DNA of 64,000 nucleotides from Mangrovimonas xylaniphaga (GTDB lineage: Bacteria; Bacteroidota; Bacteroidia; Flavobacteriales; Flavobacteriaceae), in assembly GCF_001280435.1 (NCBI RefSeq), contig NZ_LBIP01000013.1, positions 1,302,001-1,366,000 of the forward strand, in the 5' to 3' direction. The notes beneath the pieces are model-generated. The model had not been told where the DNA came from. It ran no database searches and saw nothing but the letters and a program-made list of their open reading frames with translations. A program made the position numbers and the translations under genes. Shown piece by piece: positions 8,757-16,726 of the stretch (its first letter is position 1; each line of letters opens with the position of its first letter).

Positions 8757-9299
8757 TTAGGATTGAACAGATTGAAAGGTGTTTTGAAAAATGTCTTTGG
8801 CCTTGGCCAAGCATTTATACTTTTGGTTTTTCGCAATTTTTTCAGACTTAAACTGCATCACTTTGGCAATGTCCCTAAAGGACATTTTTTTGTGATAAAA
8901 CATAAGCAACAATTGCTGACATCGTTCTCCTAATTCAGAAAAAGCACGCTCTGCAAAGCGGTACTTTTTTTCCTCCTGAACTTGATTGGAAATATCTTCT
9001 AAATTCTCATTAAGATCACTTTTAGAAAGTTTGTTGAGATTATTTTGGGTATCACTCCAAATATACCGTGACACGGCATATAGATAGGTGTAAATTGAAG
9101 AAGTAAGTTGAAAATTGGGCTTTTGAAGATTGCGGTACAGCACAATCAAAGCCTCTTGGAACACGTCCTTGGCATCTTGTTTTTTCCCACCTTTAGAAAG
9201 TATCATTCTTTCAATTTTTGGGTACAGCTTATACAGTTGCCTGAACGCTTTTTCTCGATGACCAGATTTGAAAAGTGCCACTATTTTTTGATCGCTCAT
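8757..9299 (-). CDS. ECF-type RNA polymerase sigma factor
   Basis: A 180-residue sigma-70 family protein of the extracytoplasmic-function class. Region 2 is visible in the first 90 residues (AFRQLYKLYPKIE, then KDVFQEALIVLYRNL), and region 4 in the last 60 residues (LGERCQQLLLMFYHKKMSFRDIAKVM, an HTH). Region 3 is absent, as usual for this class. The C-terminal HTH is followed by KNQKYKCLAKAK, the Bacteroidota variant. The next gene, 11 bp downstream, encodes its probable membrane-bound anti-sigma partner. No TAnnTTTG promoter was seen upstream, so the operon may be autoregulated by another -10 class. Target genes are unknown. Confidence 0.85.
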   Translation of the reverse strand: MSDQKIVALFKSGHREKAFRQLYKLYPKIERMILSKGGKKQDAKDVFQEALIVLYRNLQKPNFQLTSSIYTYLYAVSRYIWSDTQNNLNKLSKSDLNENLEDISNQVQEEKKYRFAERAFSELGERCQQLLLMFYHKKMSFRDIAKVMQFKSEKIAKNQKYKCLAKAKDIFQNTFQSVQS

Positions 9300-9397
9300 A
9301 AATTGTCTTTATTACTTTATGGTCATTTTCAAAAAAGGCCTCCTATAGTTTTAAAATTATTTTTTTTATTGAACAATATCTATCGCACCGACTTACA

Positions 9398-10168
9398 TTA
9401 AAACCCCTTCTCCTTTTGAAGTTGTTCATAGGCTTCCTGCACCTGTCGGAACTTTTCTTCTGCCCCCTTTCGATGCTCTTCCCCCAGGTGAATCACTCTA
9501 TCCGGGTGGTACTTTTTGGCCATTTTACGATACGCAGCCTTAATCTCTTCTACTGAAGCCGACTGCTCAATCTCCAAGATTTTATAGGCATTATCGGTGC
9601 TATTATAGAACATAGCCTTGATGCTTTCAAAGTCTCGGGCACTAATACCCAAATACCCCGAAATGGTATAAATTTGCGTGACTTCAGCTTCGGTAACATG
9701 CCCATCGGCCTTGGCGATTCCGAAGAGAAAATGCAACAACTGCAAACGTGATGGATGGTCCATCATTCTATAAATCTGCCCGCAGACCTGTCGTGTAGAA
9801 ATATTCTGTTTGCTAATGCCTTTAAAAAGTTTGAAAGCATGATTGGCACGCTCTTTTCCATACATATTGGCAAACTGTTGGCGCACAAAATCCAATTCTC
9901 GTTGGTCTTGTTTGCCATCAGCCTTGATGACTACGGAAGCCAACACCAGCAAACTCACTTCAAAATCCCCCGATTGCGTTTGTGGTCTCGTATGTGTTTC
10001 TGTTGAATATTGAGGCCTTTTTCGTCCCTTGCCTTCCCCCAATAAGGTATCTCTATTTTCATTAACCGCAGCATCCACCATACTGCCAAGTGCCAAACCA
10101 ATAATAGCTCCTATTGGGCCACCAATAGACCACCCTAAGGAAGCCCCAATCCATTTTGAAAAACTCAT
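9398..10168 (-). CDS. TerB-DnaJ domain protein (DjlA-like)
   Basis: A 256-residue co-chaperone-like protein. A glycine-rich hydrophobic N-terminus (about 8-32, GWSIGGPIGAIIGLALGS) may insert in the membrane. A TerB/tellurite-resistance type helical domain spans about 65-180 (LLVLASVVIKADGKQDQRELDFVR). A C-terminal J-domain spans about 188-250 with the HPD tripeptide needed to stimulate Hsp70 ATPase (KKYHPDRV). The layout is that of DjlA, which works with DnaK at the inner membrane. The start at 10168 is chosen because the promoter element at 10187-10194 lies downstream of the earlier ATG at 10213. Confidence 0.82.
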   Translation of the reverse strand: MSFSKWIGASLGWSIGGPIGAIIGLALGSMVDAAVNENRDTLLGEGKGRKRPQYSTETHTRPQTQSGDFEVSLLVLASVVIKADGKQDQRELDFVRQQFANMYGKERANHAFKLFKGISKQNISTRQVCGQIYRMMDHPSRLQLLHFLFGIAKADGHVTEAEVTQIYTISGYLGISARDFESIKAMFYNSTDNAYKILEIEQSASVEEIKAAYRKMAKKYHPDRVIHLGEEHRKGAEEKFRQVQEAYEQLQKEKGF

Positions 10169-10186
10169 CTGTTTCGTTTTGAATTC

Positions 10187-10194
10187 CAAAGATA
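10187..10194 (-). promoter_or_regulatory. Promoter -7 element of the TerB-DnaJ gene
   Basis: The minus strand reads TATCTTTG (TAnnTTTG), 18 bp before the ATG at 10168. It lies inside the longer open frame starting at 10213 and so rules that start out. Confidence 0.65.
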
Positions 10195-10289
10195 CTATTT
10201 TGCAATTTTTCATTGATGTATTTTACTTTGGAATACGCAACCTTTAGACATTTTCATCATCTATAAATCACAGCACACAACTACGCTTT

Positions 10290-10697
10290 ATGAAAACCAA
10301 ACTTTTAATTGCATTCTTATTCTTCAGCAGTTTATACTCCTGTTGCAATTCTGACGATGATCATACCAACACCAATACTTTAGAAGGCTCTTGGAACCTA
10401 GTGAGAGTTACAGGTGGCTTTGCCGGTGTTGATGACGAATTTGAACCAGGCCTCATTGTTTGGGATTTCAATACATCCAGCACCACCATAACTGTTACCA
10501 ACAACAATACAGGGAACACTATTTATGACGGCCTACCCACCGGTACATACAGTTATAACCTAAGCACCACTGAAGAAGGAGAATATATTACTGTTGAAAA
10601 CATGCTGAATGGACAGCTCAACATCTCTGGTAACCAAATGACTCTAGATGACAATGTTGCCGCCGATGGCTTTCTCCTCACCTTTAACAAAGATTAA
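10290..10697 (+). CDS. Lipocalin-like lipoprotein
   Basis: A 135-residue exported protein. The signal peptide ends in a lipobox (SLYSC, Cys at about residue 18) followed by an acidic DDDH stretch. The mature part begins LEGSWNLVRVTGG, the usual opening of Bacteroidota lipocalin-like domain proteins, and continues as an antiparallel beta pattern with many Thr/Asn residues. Such proteins are anchored to the envelope; the ligand is unknown. It stands alone between a divergent TerB-DnaJ gene and the bacilliredoxin gene. Confidence 0.7.
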   Translation: MKTKLLIAFLFFSSLYSCCNSDDDHTNTNTLEGSWNLVRVTGGFAGVDDEFEPGLIVWDFNTSSTTITVTNNNTGNTIYDGLPTGTYSYNLSTTEEGEYITVENMLNGQLNISGNQMTLDDNVAADGFLLTFNKD

Positions 10698-10740
10698 CAC
10701 GAACATATATTAGCCAAGCCTTTTTTGCCCTATTTTTGAT

Positions 10741-10748
10741 TAACTTTG
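10741..10748 (+). promoter_or_regulatory. Promoter -7 element of the bacilliredoxin gene
   Basis: TAACTTTG matches TAnnTTTG and lies 35 bp before the ATG at 10784. It overlaps the beginning of a longer TTG-started frame (10736), which is therefore not used. Confidence 0.65.
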
Positions 10749-10783
10749 CATTGAATGAATTTTTAACAAAAAAACTTAAACAT

Positions 10784-11194
10784 ATGTATCCAGCAGAATT
10801 AGTAAAACCAATGCGCGAAGATTTAACCAAAGTTGGTTTTGAAGAACTACACACCGTAGAAGCTGTAGACGCTGCAATAGCAAAAGAAGGAACCACCCTT
10901 GTGGTAGTTAATTCTGTATGCGGATGTGCCGCAGCCAATGCAAGACCTGGAGCAAGACAAAGTTTGCAAAATGCAAAACGCCCAGACCACTTGGTAACTG
11001 TTTTTGCAGGTGTAGATAAAGAAGCAACGGACAAAGCCCGTTCATATATGATTCCTTTTCCTCCAAGCTCCCCTTCTATGGCGCTATTTAAAAATGGAGA
11101 ATTGGTACACATGCTAGAGCGTCACCACATTGAAGGACGTCCGGCCGAAATGATTGCCGAAAACCTTGTGGACGCCTACAACGAGTTTTGCTAA
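10784..11194 (+). CDS. BrxA/BrxB family bacilliredoxin
   Basis: A 136-residue thioredoxin-fold protein of the YphP/YqiW family. The hallmark CGC motif is present in NSVCGCAAANARP, and MYPAELVKPMREDL is the standard N-terminus. In Firmicutes these proteins remove bacillithiol from S-bacillithiolated proteins using the first Cys. Many Bacteroidota that make bacillithiol carry them too. The start at 10784 is supported by homology and by the promoter at 10741. It is monocistronic, with a strong terminator 22 bp after the stop. Confidence 0.88.
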   Translation: MYPAELVKPMREDLTKVGFEELHTVEAVDAAIAKEGTTLVVVNSVCGCAAANARPGARQSLQNAKRPDHLVTVFAGVDKEATDKARSYMIPFPPSSPSMALFKNGELVHMLERHHIEGRPAEMIAENLVDAYNEFC

Positions 11195-11215
11195 ACAACT
11201 TTTTCCAAATATTGC

Positions 11216-11242
11216 AAACCACGCTTTTTGCGTGGTTTTTTT
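11216..11242 (+). terminator. Rho-independent terminator of the bacilliredoxin gene
   Basis: The inverted repeat AAACCACGC-TTTTT-GCGTGGTTT is followed by a run of T. It closes the bacilliredoxin transcript just before the promoter of plsC. Confidence 0.85.
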
Positions 11243-11247
11243 ATGTG

Positions 11248-11255
11248 TAATTTTG
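11248..11255 (+). promoter_or_regulatory. Promoter -7 element of plsC
   Basis: TAATTTTG (TAnnTTTG), 30 bp before the ATG at 11286 and directly after the bacilliredoxin terminator. Confidence 0.6.
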
Positions 11256-11285
11256 GACCTTAATTTAAAACCTATTAGCTACTAA

Positions 11286-12020
11286 ATGAAAATCCTAGCA
11301 TACCCTCTAACGGTTCTTTACTTTATTGCCTTTGGATTGACACTCTTGATATTCCACCCCATCCTATGGATCAGTCACCGTGTTTTTGGTTACCACACCC
11401 TTGAAAAAACCGTCAACATCCTTCAATTTTGTTTGTTACGCTGTTTGAACATTCTTGGCACCCGCTTTACCTATAACAACCCTCACAATATCGATACTGA
11501 TGCTCCCGTTATCATTGTGGCCAACCATCAGAGCATGTATGATATTTCGCCAATAATGTGGTTTATGAGAAAGCATCACCCTAAGTTTATCAGTAAGATT
11601 GAATTGGGAAAAGGCATTCCTAGTGTCTCTTACAATTTACGACACGGAGGTTCGGCTTTGATTGATCGTAAAAACCCTAGACAGTCCATTAAAGCCATTA
11701 GTGACTTTTCAAAATTCATCAACGAAACTAACTATGCTGCGGTTATTTTCCCTGAAGGGACACGCAGTAAAAATGGGCATCCAAAGCCATTTCAAAGACG
11801 TGGATTACAAACTTTGATCAAAAATATTCCTACAGCTACAGTAGTGCCGCTAACCATAAATAACTCTTGGAAGACTTTACGTTACGGTAAATTCCCTATG
11901 GGATTGGGAGCAAATATTACCTTGACGGTGCATAAGCCTCTTAAAATCGCTACCTTTGCAAATACCGATGAGCTGATTGATAGCGTAGAACACACAATTA
12001 CCTCACACGTTCAACCTTAA
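11286..12020 (+). CDS. plsC: 1-acyl-sn-glycerol-3-phosphate acyltransferase
   Basis: A 244-residue membrane-associated acyltransferase that converts lysophosphatidic acid to phosphatidic acid in phospholipid synthesis. Two hydrophobic segments lie in the first 60 residues. The catalytic HX4D motif is seen as NHQSMYD, motif II-like residues follow (GGSALIDRKN), and motif III is FPEGTRS. Length and motif order are normal for PlsC. The desaturase gene follows after 25 bp, so the pair probably sets membrane lipid composition. A second PlsC-type protein is encoded at 48399-49139; which one is the main enzyme is not decidable here. Confidence 0.85.
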   Translation: MKILAYPLTVLYFIAFGLTLLIFHPILWISHRVFGYHTLEKTVNILQFCLLRCLNILGTRFTYNNPHNIDTDAPVIIVANHQSMYDISPIMWFMRKHHPKFISKIELGKGIPSVSYNLRHGGSALIDRKNPRQSIKAISDFSKFINETNYAAVIFPEGTRSKNGHPKPFQRRGLQTLIKNIPTATVVPLTINNSWKTLRYGKFPMGLGANITLTVHKPLKIATFANTDELIDSVEHTITSHVQP

Positions 12021-12045
12021 CACCAAACAATTAACACATATTATT

Positions 12046-13035
12046 ATGTCTTTAAAAAATGTACGATTGGAAGTCATGAAGTTTTTGGAAAAAGACGTTG
12101 ATTCCTTGATAGATAAGTACCTTCTCCCTATAGAAACCATCTGGCAACCAACAGACTTTTTGCCAGATTCGGAATCCGACACCTTTTTCTCAGAAGTAGA
12201 AGAAATCCGTGAATTATCCAAAGAACTTCCTTATGATTTTTGGGTAGTTTTAGTAGGTGACATGATTACTGAAGAAGCCTTACCAACTTACGAATCTTGG
12301 TTAATGGACGTAGAAGGAGTAGACCAAGTGGGGCGTAATGGCTGGGGAAAATGGGTGCGCCATTGGACGGCCGAAGAGAACCGCCACGGAGATGTGCTTA
12401 ACAAATACCTTTACCTTTCTGGCCGTGTAAACATGAAAGAAATTGAAAAAACCACACAATACTTAATTGCCGATGGTTTTGATATTGGAACCGATAGAGA
12501 TCCTTACAAGAACTTCTTGTATACCAGTTTCCAGGAATTGGCAACTTATATTTCGCATAACCGCGTAGCGAAGATTGCCAAAGACAAAGGCAACAAGCAA
12601 TTGGCCAAAATGTGTAAAATCATTTCTGGAGACGAAATGCGTCACCACCACGCTTACTGTGATTTTGTGGATCGCATTTTTAAGGTAGATCCCAGCCAAA
12701 TGATGATGGCCTTCCAATACATGATGAAGAAAAAAATCACCATGCCAGCACATTTCCTAAGAGAATCTGGAGATAAAATTTCTACGGCTTTTGAAGAATT
12801 TTCCAATACAGCACAACGTATTGGGGTTTACACCTCTACAGATTATGTAGAAATACTAGAAAAGCTTATAAAACGTTGGGAAATTGACAAGATTACCAAT
12901 CTTAATGATGAAGCAGAAAAAGCAAGAGATTATTTAATGAAGCTACCTGCAAGGTTAACACGTTTATCAGAGCGTATGAGAGTTCCAGAAAACTCATACC
13001 AATTTAAATGGGTTGAGCCAGCAGCATTGAAATAA
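12046..13035 (+). CDS. Acyl-ACP desaturase (soluble, diiron)
   Basis: A 329-residue protein of the plant-type stearoyl-ACP desaturase family, which introduces a cis double bond into acyl chains on acyl carrier protein. The diiron ligands are visible as the EEALPTY Glu, an EENRHG motif (E-x-x-R-H) and the second DEMRHHHAY motif (E-x-x-R-H). There are no membrane segments, as expected for the soluble class. It is probably cotranscribed with plsC, whose stop is 25 bp upstream. A terminator hairpin follows. Together the two genes would adjust membrane unsaturation. The position of the double bond cannot be told from sequence. Confidence 0.85.
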   Translation: MSLKNVRLEVMKFLEKDVDSLIDKYLLPIETIWQPTDFLPDSESDTFFSEVEEIRELSKELPYDFWVVLVGDMITEEALPTYESWLMDVEGVDQVGRNGWGKWVRHWTAEENRHGDVLNKYLYLSGRVNMKEIEKTTQYLIADGFDIGTDRDPYKNFLYTSFQELATYISHNRVAKIAKDKGNKQLAKMCKIISGDEMRHHHAYCDFVDRIFKVDPSQMMMAFQYMMKKKITMPAHFLRESGDKISTAFEEFSNTAQRIGVYTSTDYVEILEKLIKRWEIDKITNLNDEAEKARDYLMKLPARLTRLSERMRVPENSYQFKWVEPAALK

Positions 13036-13056
13036 TAAACCAATCTAACTCCATAT

Positions 13057-13092
13057 AAATTCCTTTTAGTTTTTCTAGAAGGAATTTTTAGT
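13057..13092 (+). terminator. Terminator after the desaturase gene
   Basis: AAATTCCTT and AAGGAATTT form a 9-bp stem followed by TTTA-rich sequence. It lies between the desaturase stop and the HD-domain gene. Confidence 0.6.
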
Positions 13093-13102
13093 TTTACAGC
13101 AT

Positions 13103-13756
13103 ATGAATACAGAACAGATTATTGCCAACACCAAAACCTTTGTCCAAGAACAACTTTCCAAAGCCGAAGGCGGACACGATTGGTTTCATATTTTAAGAGT
13201 TTACAACAATGCCGTGCATATAGGCAAAAACGAAACTGTCGATTTGTTTACAGTACAACTAGGTGCTTTACTGCACGATATTGCAGACAGCAAGTTTCAC
13301 CACGGTGATGAAACTTTAGGACCAAAAGTTGCCAGAGAATTTCTGCTCAATCAAGATGTTGAATCGGATGTTATTGAACATGTAGCAAATATCATTTCCA
13401 ACATTTCCTTTAAAGGTGGCAATGAAGCACAGGCCTTCAAATCCCCCGAACTGGATGTTGTACAAGATGCCGACAGACTAGATGCAATTGGCGCCATTGG
13501 GATCGCCCGATGCTTTAATTATGGAGGTTTCAAAAACCGTAAGCTGTTCGATCCTGAAATTCAGCCGAACCTCAACATGAGTAAGAAAGAGTACAAAGCT
13601 TCCACAGCGCCTTCCATCAATCATTTTTATGAAAAGCTATTACTGCTAAAAGATCGCATGAACACCCAAACAGGCAGGCAAATTGCGGAGCAACGCCATG
13701 CTTTTATGGAAACATACCTAGAGCAATTCTATGCGGAATGGGATGGTGAAAAGTAA
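13103..13756 (+). CDS. HD-domain metal-dependent phosphohydrolase
   Basis: A 217-residue HD superfamily protein. Motifs in order are HDWFHILRV (first His), the HD pair in GALLHDIADSKFH, an HV pair in EHVANIIS, and the distal Asp in QDADRLDAIGAIG. This matches the YedJ-like group of single-domain HD hydrolases acting on phosphate esters or nucleotides; the substrate is unknown. It lies after a terminator and ends 2 bp before the convergent AraC gene. Confidence 0.8.
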   Translation: MNTEQIIANTKTFVQEQLSKAEGGHDWFHILRVYNNAVHIGKNETVDLFTVQLGALLHDIADSKFHHGDETLGPKVAREFLLNQDVESDVIEHVANIISNISFKGGNEAQAFKSPELDVVQDADRLDAIGAIGIARCFNYGGFKNRKLFDPEIQPNLNMSKKEYKASTAPSINHFYEKLLLLKDRMNTQTGRQIAEQRHAFMETYLEQFYAEWDGEK

Positions 13757-13758
13757 GT

Positions 13759-14631
13759 CTAATATTGAATAACGTGCTTGATTTCGGCACGGTATTTTGA
13801 AGCACTTTTACCAGTTATCTCCTTAAAGGTCTTATTGAAATGTGAGAAGTTGTTGAAACCACTTTCAAAACAGATATCGGCAATACTCAACTGACTTTCG
13901 TTCAATAATTTTGTTGCGTGCACCACTCGGTATTCATTTACCAATCTGGTAAAGGTCTTTCCCGTGGCCTTTTTTAAATACCTACAGAAGGCAGGTACCG
14001 TCATACTCACCCGATCTGCGATATCCTCCAAGGGAATAGGCGCCATAAAGTGGTTATTGATATATTTAAAAATAATATTGAGCTTGTCACTGTCTTTAGG
14101 CTCCGTTTCAAAAGCAAACCCATCTACGTTTAATAAGGTATAGTCTTTAGACAGACCCAAATCATTTAAGATCTCCAAAAGCTTCATTATTCTATTGAAA
14201 CCTTCATATTCAATCAAGCTTTCAATTTTCGGCCCCACAATCTTTTTAGTATCCGGTTTAAACAGAATGCCACTTTTGGCACGTTCCAACAATTGATTGA
14301 TAGCAGCCATTTCTGGTTTCTGAAAAAACAAATCTCCCAAAAAATCGGGCATAAAATGAATAATAGTTTCAGAACCCTTACTGGTTAAACGATCGGTAAA
14401 GCCATAATGAGGCAGATTGGACCCCAACAAAATCAACTGACTATTGTTAAAATAGGATAGGTGATTGCCAATATGGCGTTTTCCTCTCCCTTGATTTACA
14501 TATACCAATTCAATTTCTGGATGAAAATGCCACTTCCCATTATTATTGGTCGCGGCTTCAGTATGTTGGCTAACAAGTATAGAGTTACCAAAACTAGGGC
14601 TTACCTTCTCATATGTAGGCTTAATTTTCAT
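13759..14631 (-). CDS. AraC family transcriptional regulator with cupin domain
   Basis: A 290-residue regulator. The N-terminal cupin/AraC-binding domain (about 20-110) has a WHFHPEIELVYV motif, consistent with small-ligand binding. The C-terminal double HTH (about 190-285) ends in the conserved ADICFESGFNNFSHFNKTFK-like stretch and a GKSASKYR motif. It is divergent from the secreted-protein gene at 14839, and a promoter element at 14651-14658 serves it. The ligand and targets are unknown; the neighbouring secreted protein is one candidate target. Confidence 0.85.
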   Translation of the reverse strand: MKIKPTYEKVSPSFGNSILVSQHTEAATNNNGKWHFHPEIELVYVNQGRGKRHIGNHLSYFNNSQLILLGSNLPHYGFTDRLTSKGSETIIHFMPDFLGDLFFQKPEMAAINQLLERAKSGILFKPDTKKIVGPKIESLIEYEGFNRIMKLLEILNDLGLSKDYTLLNVDGFAFETEPKDSDKLNIIFKYINNHFMAPIPLEDIADRVSMTVPAFCRYLKKATGKTFTRLVNEYRVVHATKLLNESQLSIADICFESGFNNFSHFNKTFKEITGKSASKYRAEIKHVIQY

Positions 14632-14650
14632 TGGAACAGCAATTTAAATA

Positions 14651-14658
14651 CAAAATTA
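14651..14658 (-). promoter_or_regulatory. Promoter -7 element of the AraC regulator
   Basis: The minus strand reads TAATTTTG (TAnnTTTG), 19 bp before the ATG at 14631. Confidence 0.55.
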
Positions 14659-14800
14659 ATATTAATGGAAACCTAACGTATATGCCATTTTAACTATTAT
14701 CTATGCTAAATTAACTTAATAATTTCTTAACACACGCATTAATGTTAATTAAACATATAAATTGGAAAAAATTGATGTTTTTCTCCCCTGAAATTGCGCC

Positions 14801-14808
14801 TACTTTTG
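14801..14808 (+). promoter_or_regulatory. Promoter -7 element of the secreted-protein gene
   Basis: TACTTTTG (TAnnTTTG), 30 bp before the ATG at 14839. A TTG lies about 29 bp upstream, near the place of the -33 element. Confidence 0.6.
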
Positions 14809-14838
14809 GAATATCAAATAACTTAAAAAATATGTGTC

Positions 14839-15447
14839 ATGAAAAGAGCAATTAAAAACAGTATCCTTATGGTAGCATTAATTGCAGCCATGAGCGGTTA
14901 TGCGAACACAAACATTTCTTCCTTAGAAATGAAGGCGGCAAAAAAAACAATGTTGACTTTGGAAGACGTAAAACAGGGACAAAAATTAATGATCAGAGAT
15001 TTAAGCGGATTGGTACTTTATAAAGAAACCATTACAAGCTCTGGAACTTATACCAACTTGTTCGACCTTACAGAACTTCCAAACGGAAATTATTTCTTTG
15101 AAATAGACAAGGACGTAGCCATTGAGATCATTCCATTTAAAGTACAATCCCACGAAGTGGAATTCAACAAACAAAAAGAGACCAAATTCTACAAGCCTAT
15201 TTTTAGAGTAGAAGGCAACAAAATCATGTTCTCTAAATTAGATTTGGAATTAACTCCTGTTGAAGTAGACATTTACTATGAAGATTCTTACGACCACGAT
15301 GACGAGTTTGAATCTATCCACTCTGAAACCATTAAAAACGAAAAAGTGGTAGAGCGTATTTACAAATTGGATAAAAGCAGAAAAGGGGATTATAGAATTG
15401 TTGTGACTACTGAAGGTAGAGAATTTACACACTCCATGAAAATATAA
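14839..15447 (+). CDS. Secreted protein of unknown function
   Basis: A 202-residue protein with a clear signal peptide (basic start, hydrophobic stretch, SGYANT cleavage region). The mature part is rich in beta-strand pattern and charged residues, starts with a segment resembling the carboxyl-terminal sorting-type repeats of Bacteroidota secreted proteins (GLVLYKETITSSGTY, then LPNGNYFFEI), and ends without a recognisable sorting domain. A His/Asp-rich stretch (DSYDHDDEFES) sits at about residue 153-163. No enzymatic motif was seen. It has its own promoter and terminator and is divergent from an AraC regulator. Confidence 0.65.
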   Translation: MKRAIKNSILMVALIAAMSGYANTNISSLEMKAAKKTMLTLEDVKQGQKLMIRDLSGLVLYKETITSSGTYTNLFDLTELPNGNYFFEIDKDVAIEIIPFKVQSHEVEFNKQKETKFYKPIFRVEGNKIMFSKLDLELTPVEVDIYYEDSYDHDDEFESIHSETIKNEKVVERIYKLDKSRKGDYRIVVTTEGREFTHSMKI

Positions 15448-15499
15448 CCCATTTTACAAGTTTGATTATTAGATAATGTTAGAATGTTAGTTAGTAAGG

Positions 15500-15527
15500 G
15501 AGCAGCTTTAGGGCTGCTCTTTTCGTT
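15500..15527 (+). terminator. Terminator after the secreted-protein gene
   Basis: GAGCAGC and GCTGCTC form a 7-bp stem followed by TTTTCGTTTT. It ends right at the stop of the convergent radical SAM gene. Confidence 0.7.
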
Positions 15528-16601
15528 TTAAAACAATTTTAATTGCCCATCCTTATATTGCTCGTGAAGATCATGATTTAAACCAGGCATTTTTTTACCC
15601 TTGAAGTATTTATTTCGAGCCAGCTTAATCAAGTCATTTATTGGTTCCGCAATTTTCCCTTCACCTCTCATTCGCGTACCATATCTACTATCATTAAGAG
15701 AACCACCATGACAATCTTCAATTTGATGCAATACTTTATCAGCCCTATCTGGCAAAGTTTTCTTAATCCAATCAGTAAAAATTTCCCCAATAGCACCGTT
15801 TAATCGTACAATGGTATGCCCAATAGACAAAGCTCCCGCATCTGCCGCCGCTTTGGCCAAAGGGAGTATTTCGTGACTATTAATGGATGGAATAATTGGA
15901 GCGATCATCACATTAACAGGAATACCATGCTCACTCAGTACTTTTACTGTCTCCAACCGCTTCTTAATAGTGGTCGTTCTTGGTTCCAAAATACGTCTAG
16001 TTTCTTCCGAAAGGGAAGTAATGGAAATATTTACTGCTACCAGATTATCTTTGGCCAATTCCTGCAATACATCCAGATCCCGTAGTATCAAAGCATTTTT
16101 AGTAATAATGCCCACTGGATGCTTATATTTTAAGAAAATCTCCAGACACCTCCTTGTAATTTGAAATTGCTGTTCAGCAGGCTGATAACAATCTGTATTG
16201 CCAGACAACACAATGGTATGGGCCTTCCAACTTTTCTTTTTTATGAAGGCTTCCAATAATTTAGGCGCTTCCATTTTCACCAAAATCTGTCGCTCAAAAT
16301 CCAACCCTGCACTATAGCCCCAATACTCGTGACTGTTGCGTGCATAACAATAAATACATCCATGCTCGCAGCCTTGGTACATATTCATGGAATAGCCCAT
16401 GCCTACATCTGGGCTATCCACCTTGTTGACAATGGTTTTAGGGAACACCTCCAAATATCTTGTTTTATTTGGATCAACGGCCTCTCCCTCCTGTGCACAA
16501 TACTCCAAAAAATCATCACGAAGTTCATGGCTTAGCTCAAAAAAGCGATTGGACACATTTACTTGCGCCCCTCTTCCTTTGATGATAGCCTTTGAATCCA
16601 T
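15528..16601 (-). CDS. Radical SAM protein, PA0069/SplB-like family
   Basis: A 357-residue radical SAM enzyme. The cluster motif appears as CEHGCIYCYAR (C-x3-C-x2-C), preceded by GMGYSMNMYQG, and followed by a partial TIM barrel (SGNTDCYQPAEQQ, then VAVNISITSL). These are the signature stretches of the group related to spore photoproduct lyase (PA0069/Rv2578c-like), whose substrate is not established. It is likely cytoplasmic. The gene stands alone between a convergent secreted-protein gene and the terminator of the enoyl-CoA hydratase gene. Confidence 0.82.
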   Translation of the reverse strand: MDSKAIIKGRGAQVNVSNRFFELSHELRDDFLEYCAQEGEAVDPNKTRYLEVFPKTIVNKVDSPDVGMGYSMNMYQGCEHGCIYCYARNSHEYWGYSAGLDFERQILVKMEAPKLLEAFIKKKSWKAHTIVLSGNTDCYQPAEQQFQITRRCLEIFLKYKHPVGIITKNALILRDLDVLQELAKDNLVAVNISITSLSEETRRILEPRTTTIKKRLETVKVLSEHGIPVNVMIAPIIPSINSHEILPLAKAAADAGALSIGHTIVRLNGAIGEIFTDWIKKTLPDRADKVLHQIEDCHGGSLNDSRYGTRMRGEGKIAEPINDLIKLARNKYFKGKKMPGLNHDLHEQYKDGQLKLF

Positions 16602-16676
16602 GAGTAATCATTTACCTAGTTATAAAAACGAGTGTTTTAAATTTACGAAGATTGCCTCTCTGAAACTGTTAAATAA

Positions 16677-16705
16677 AAAATGGGTTTTCAACAAACCCAT
16701 TTTCT
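16677..16705 (-). terminator. Terminator of the enoyl-CoA hydratase operon
   Basis: AAAATGGGTTT and AAACCCATTTT form an 11-bp stem. On the minus strand the right arm runs into a T-rich tail, which suits the gene ending at 16727. Confidence 0.75.
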
Positions 16706-16726
16706 ATAACTTATTTTATATCTATT

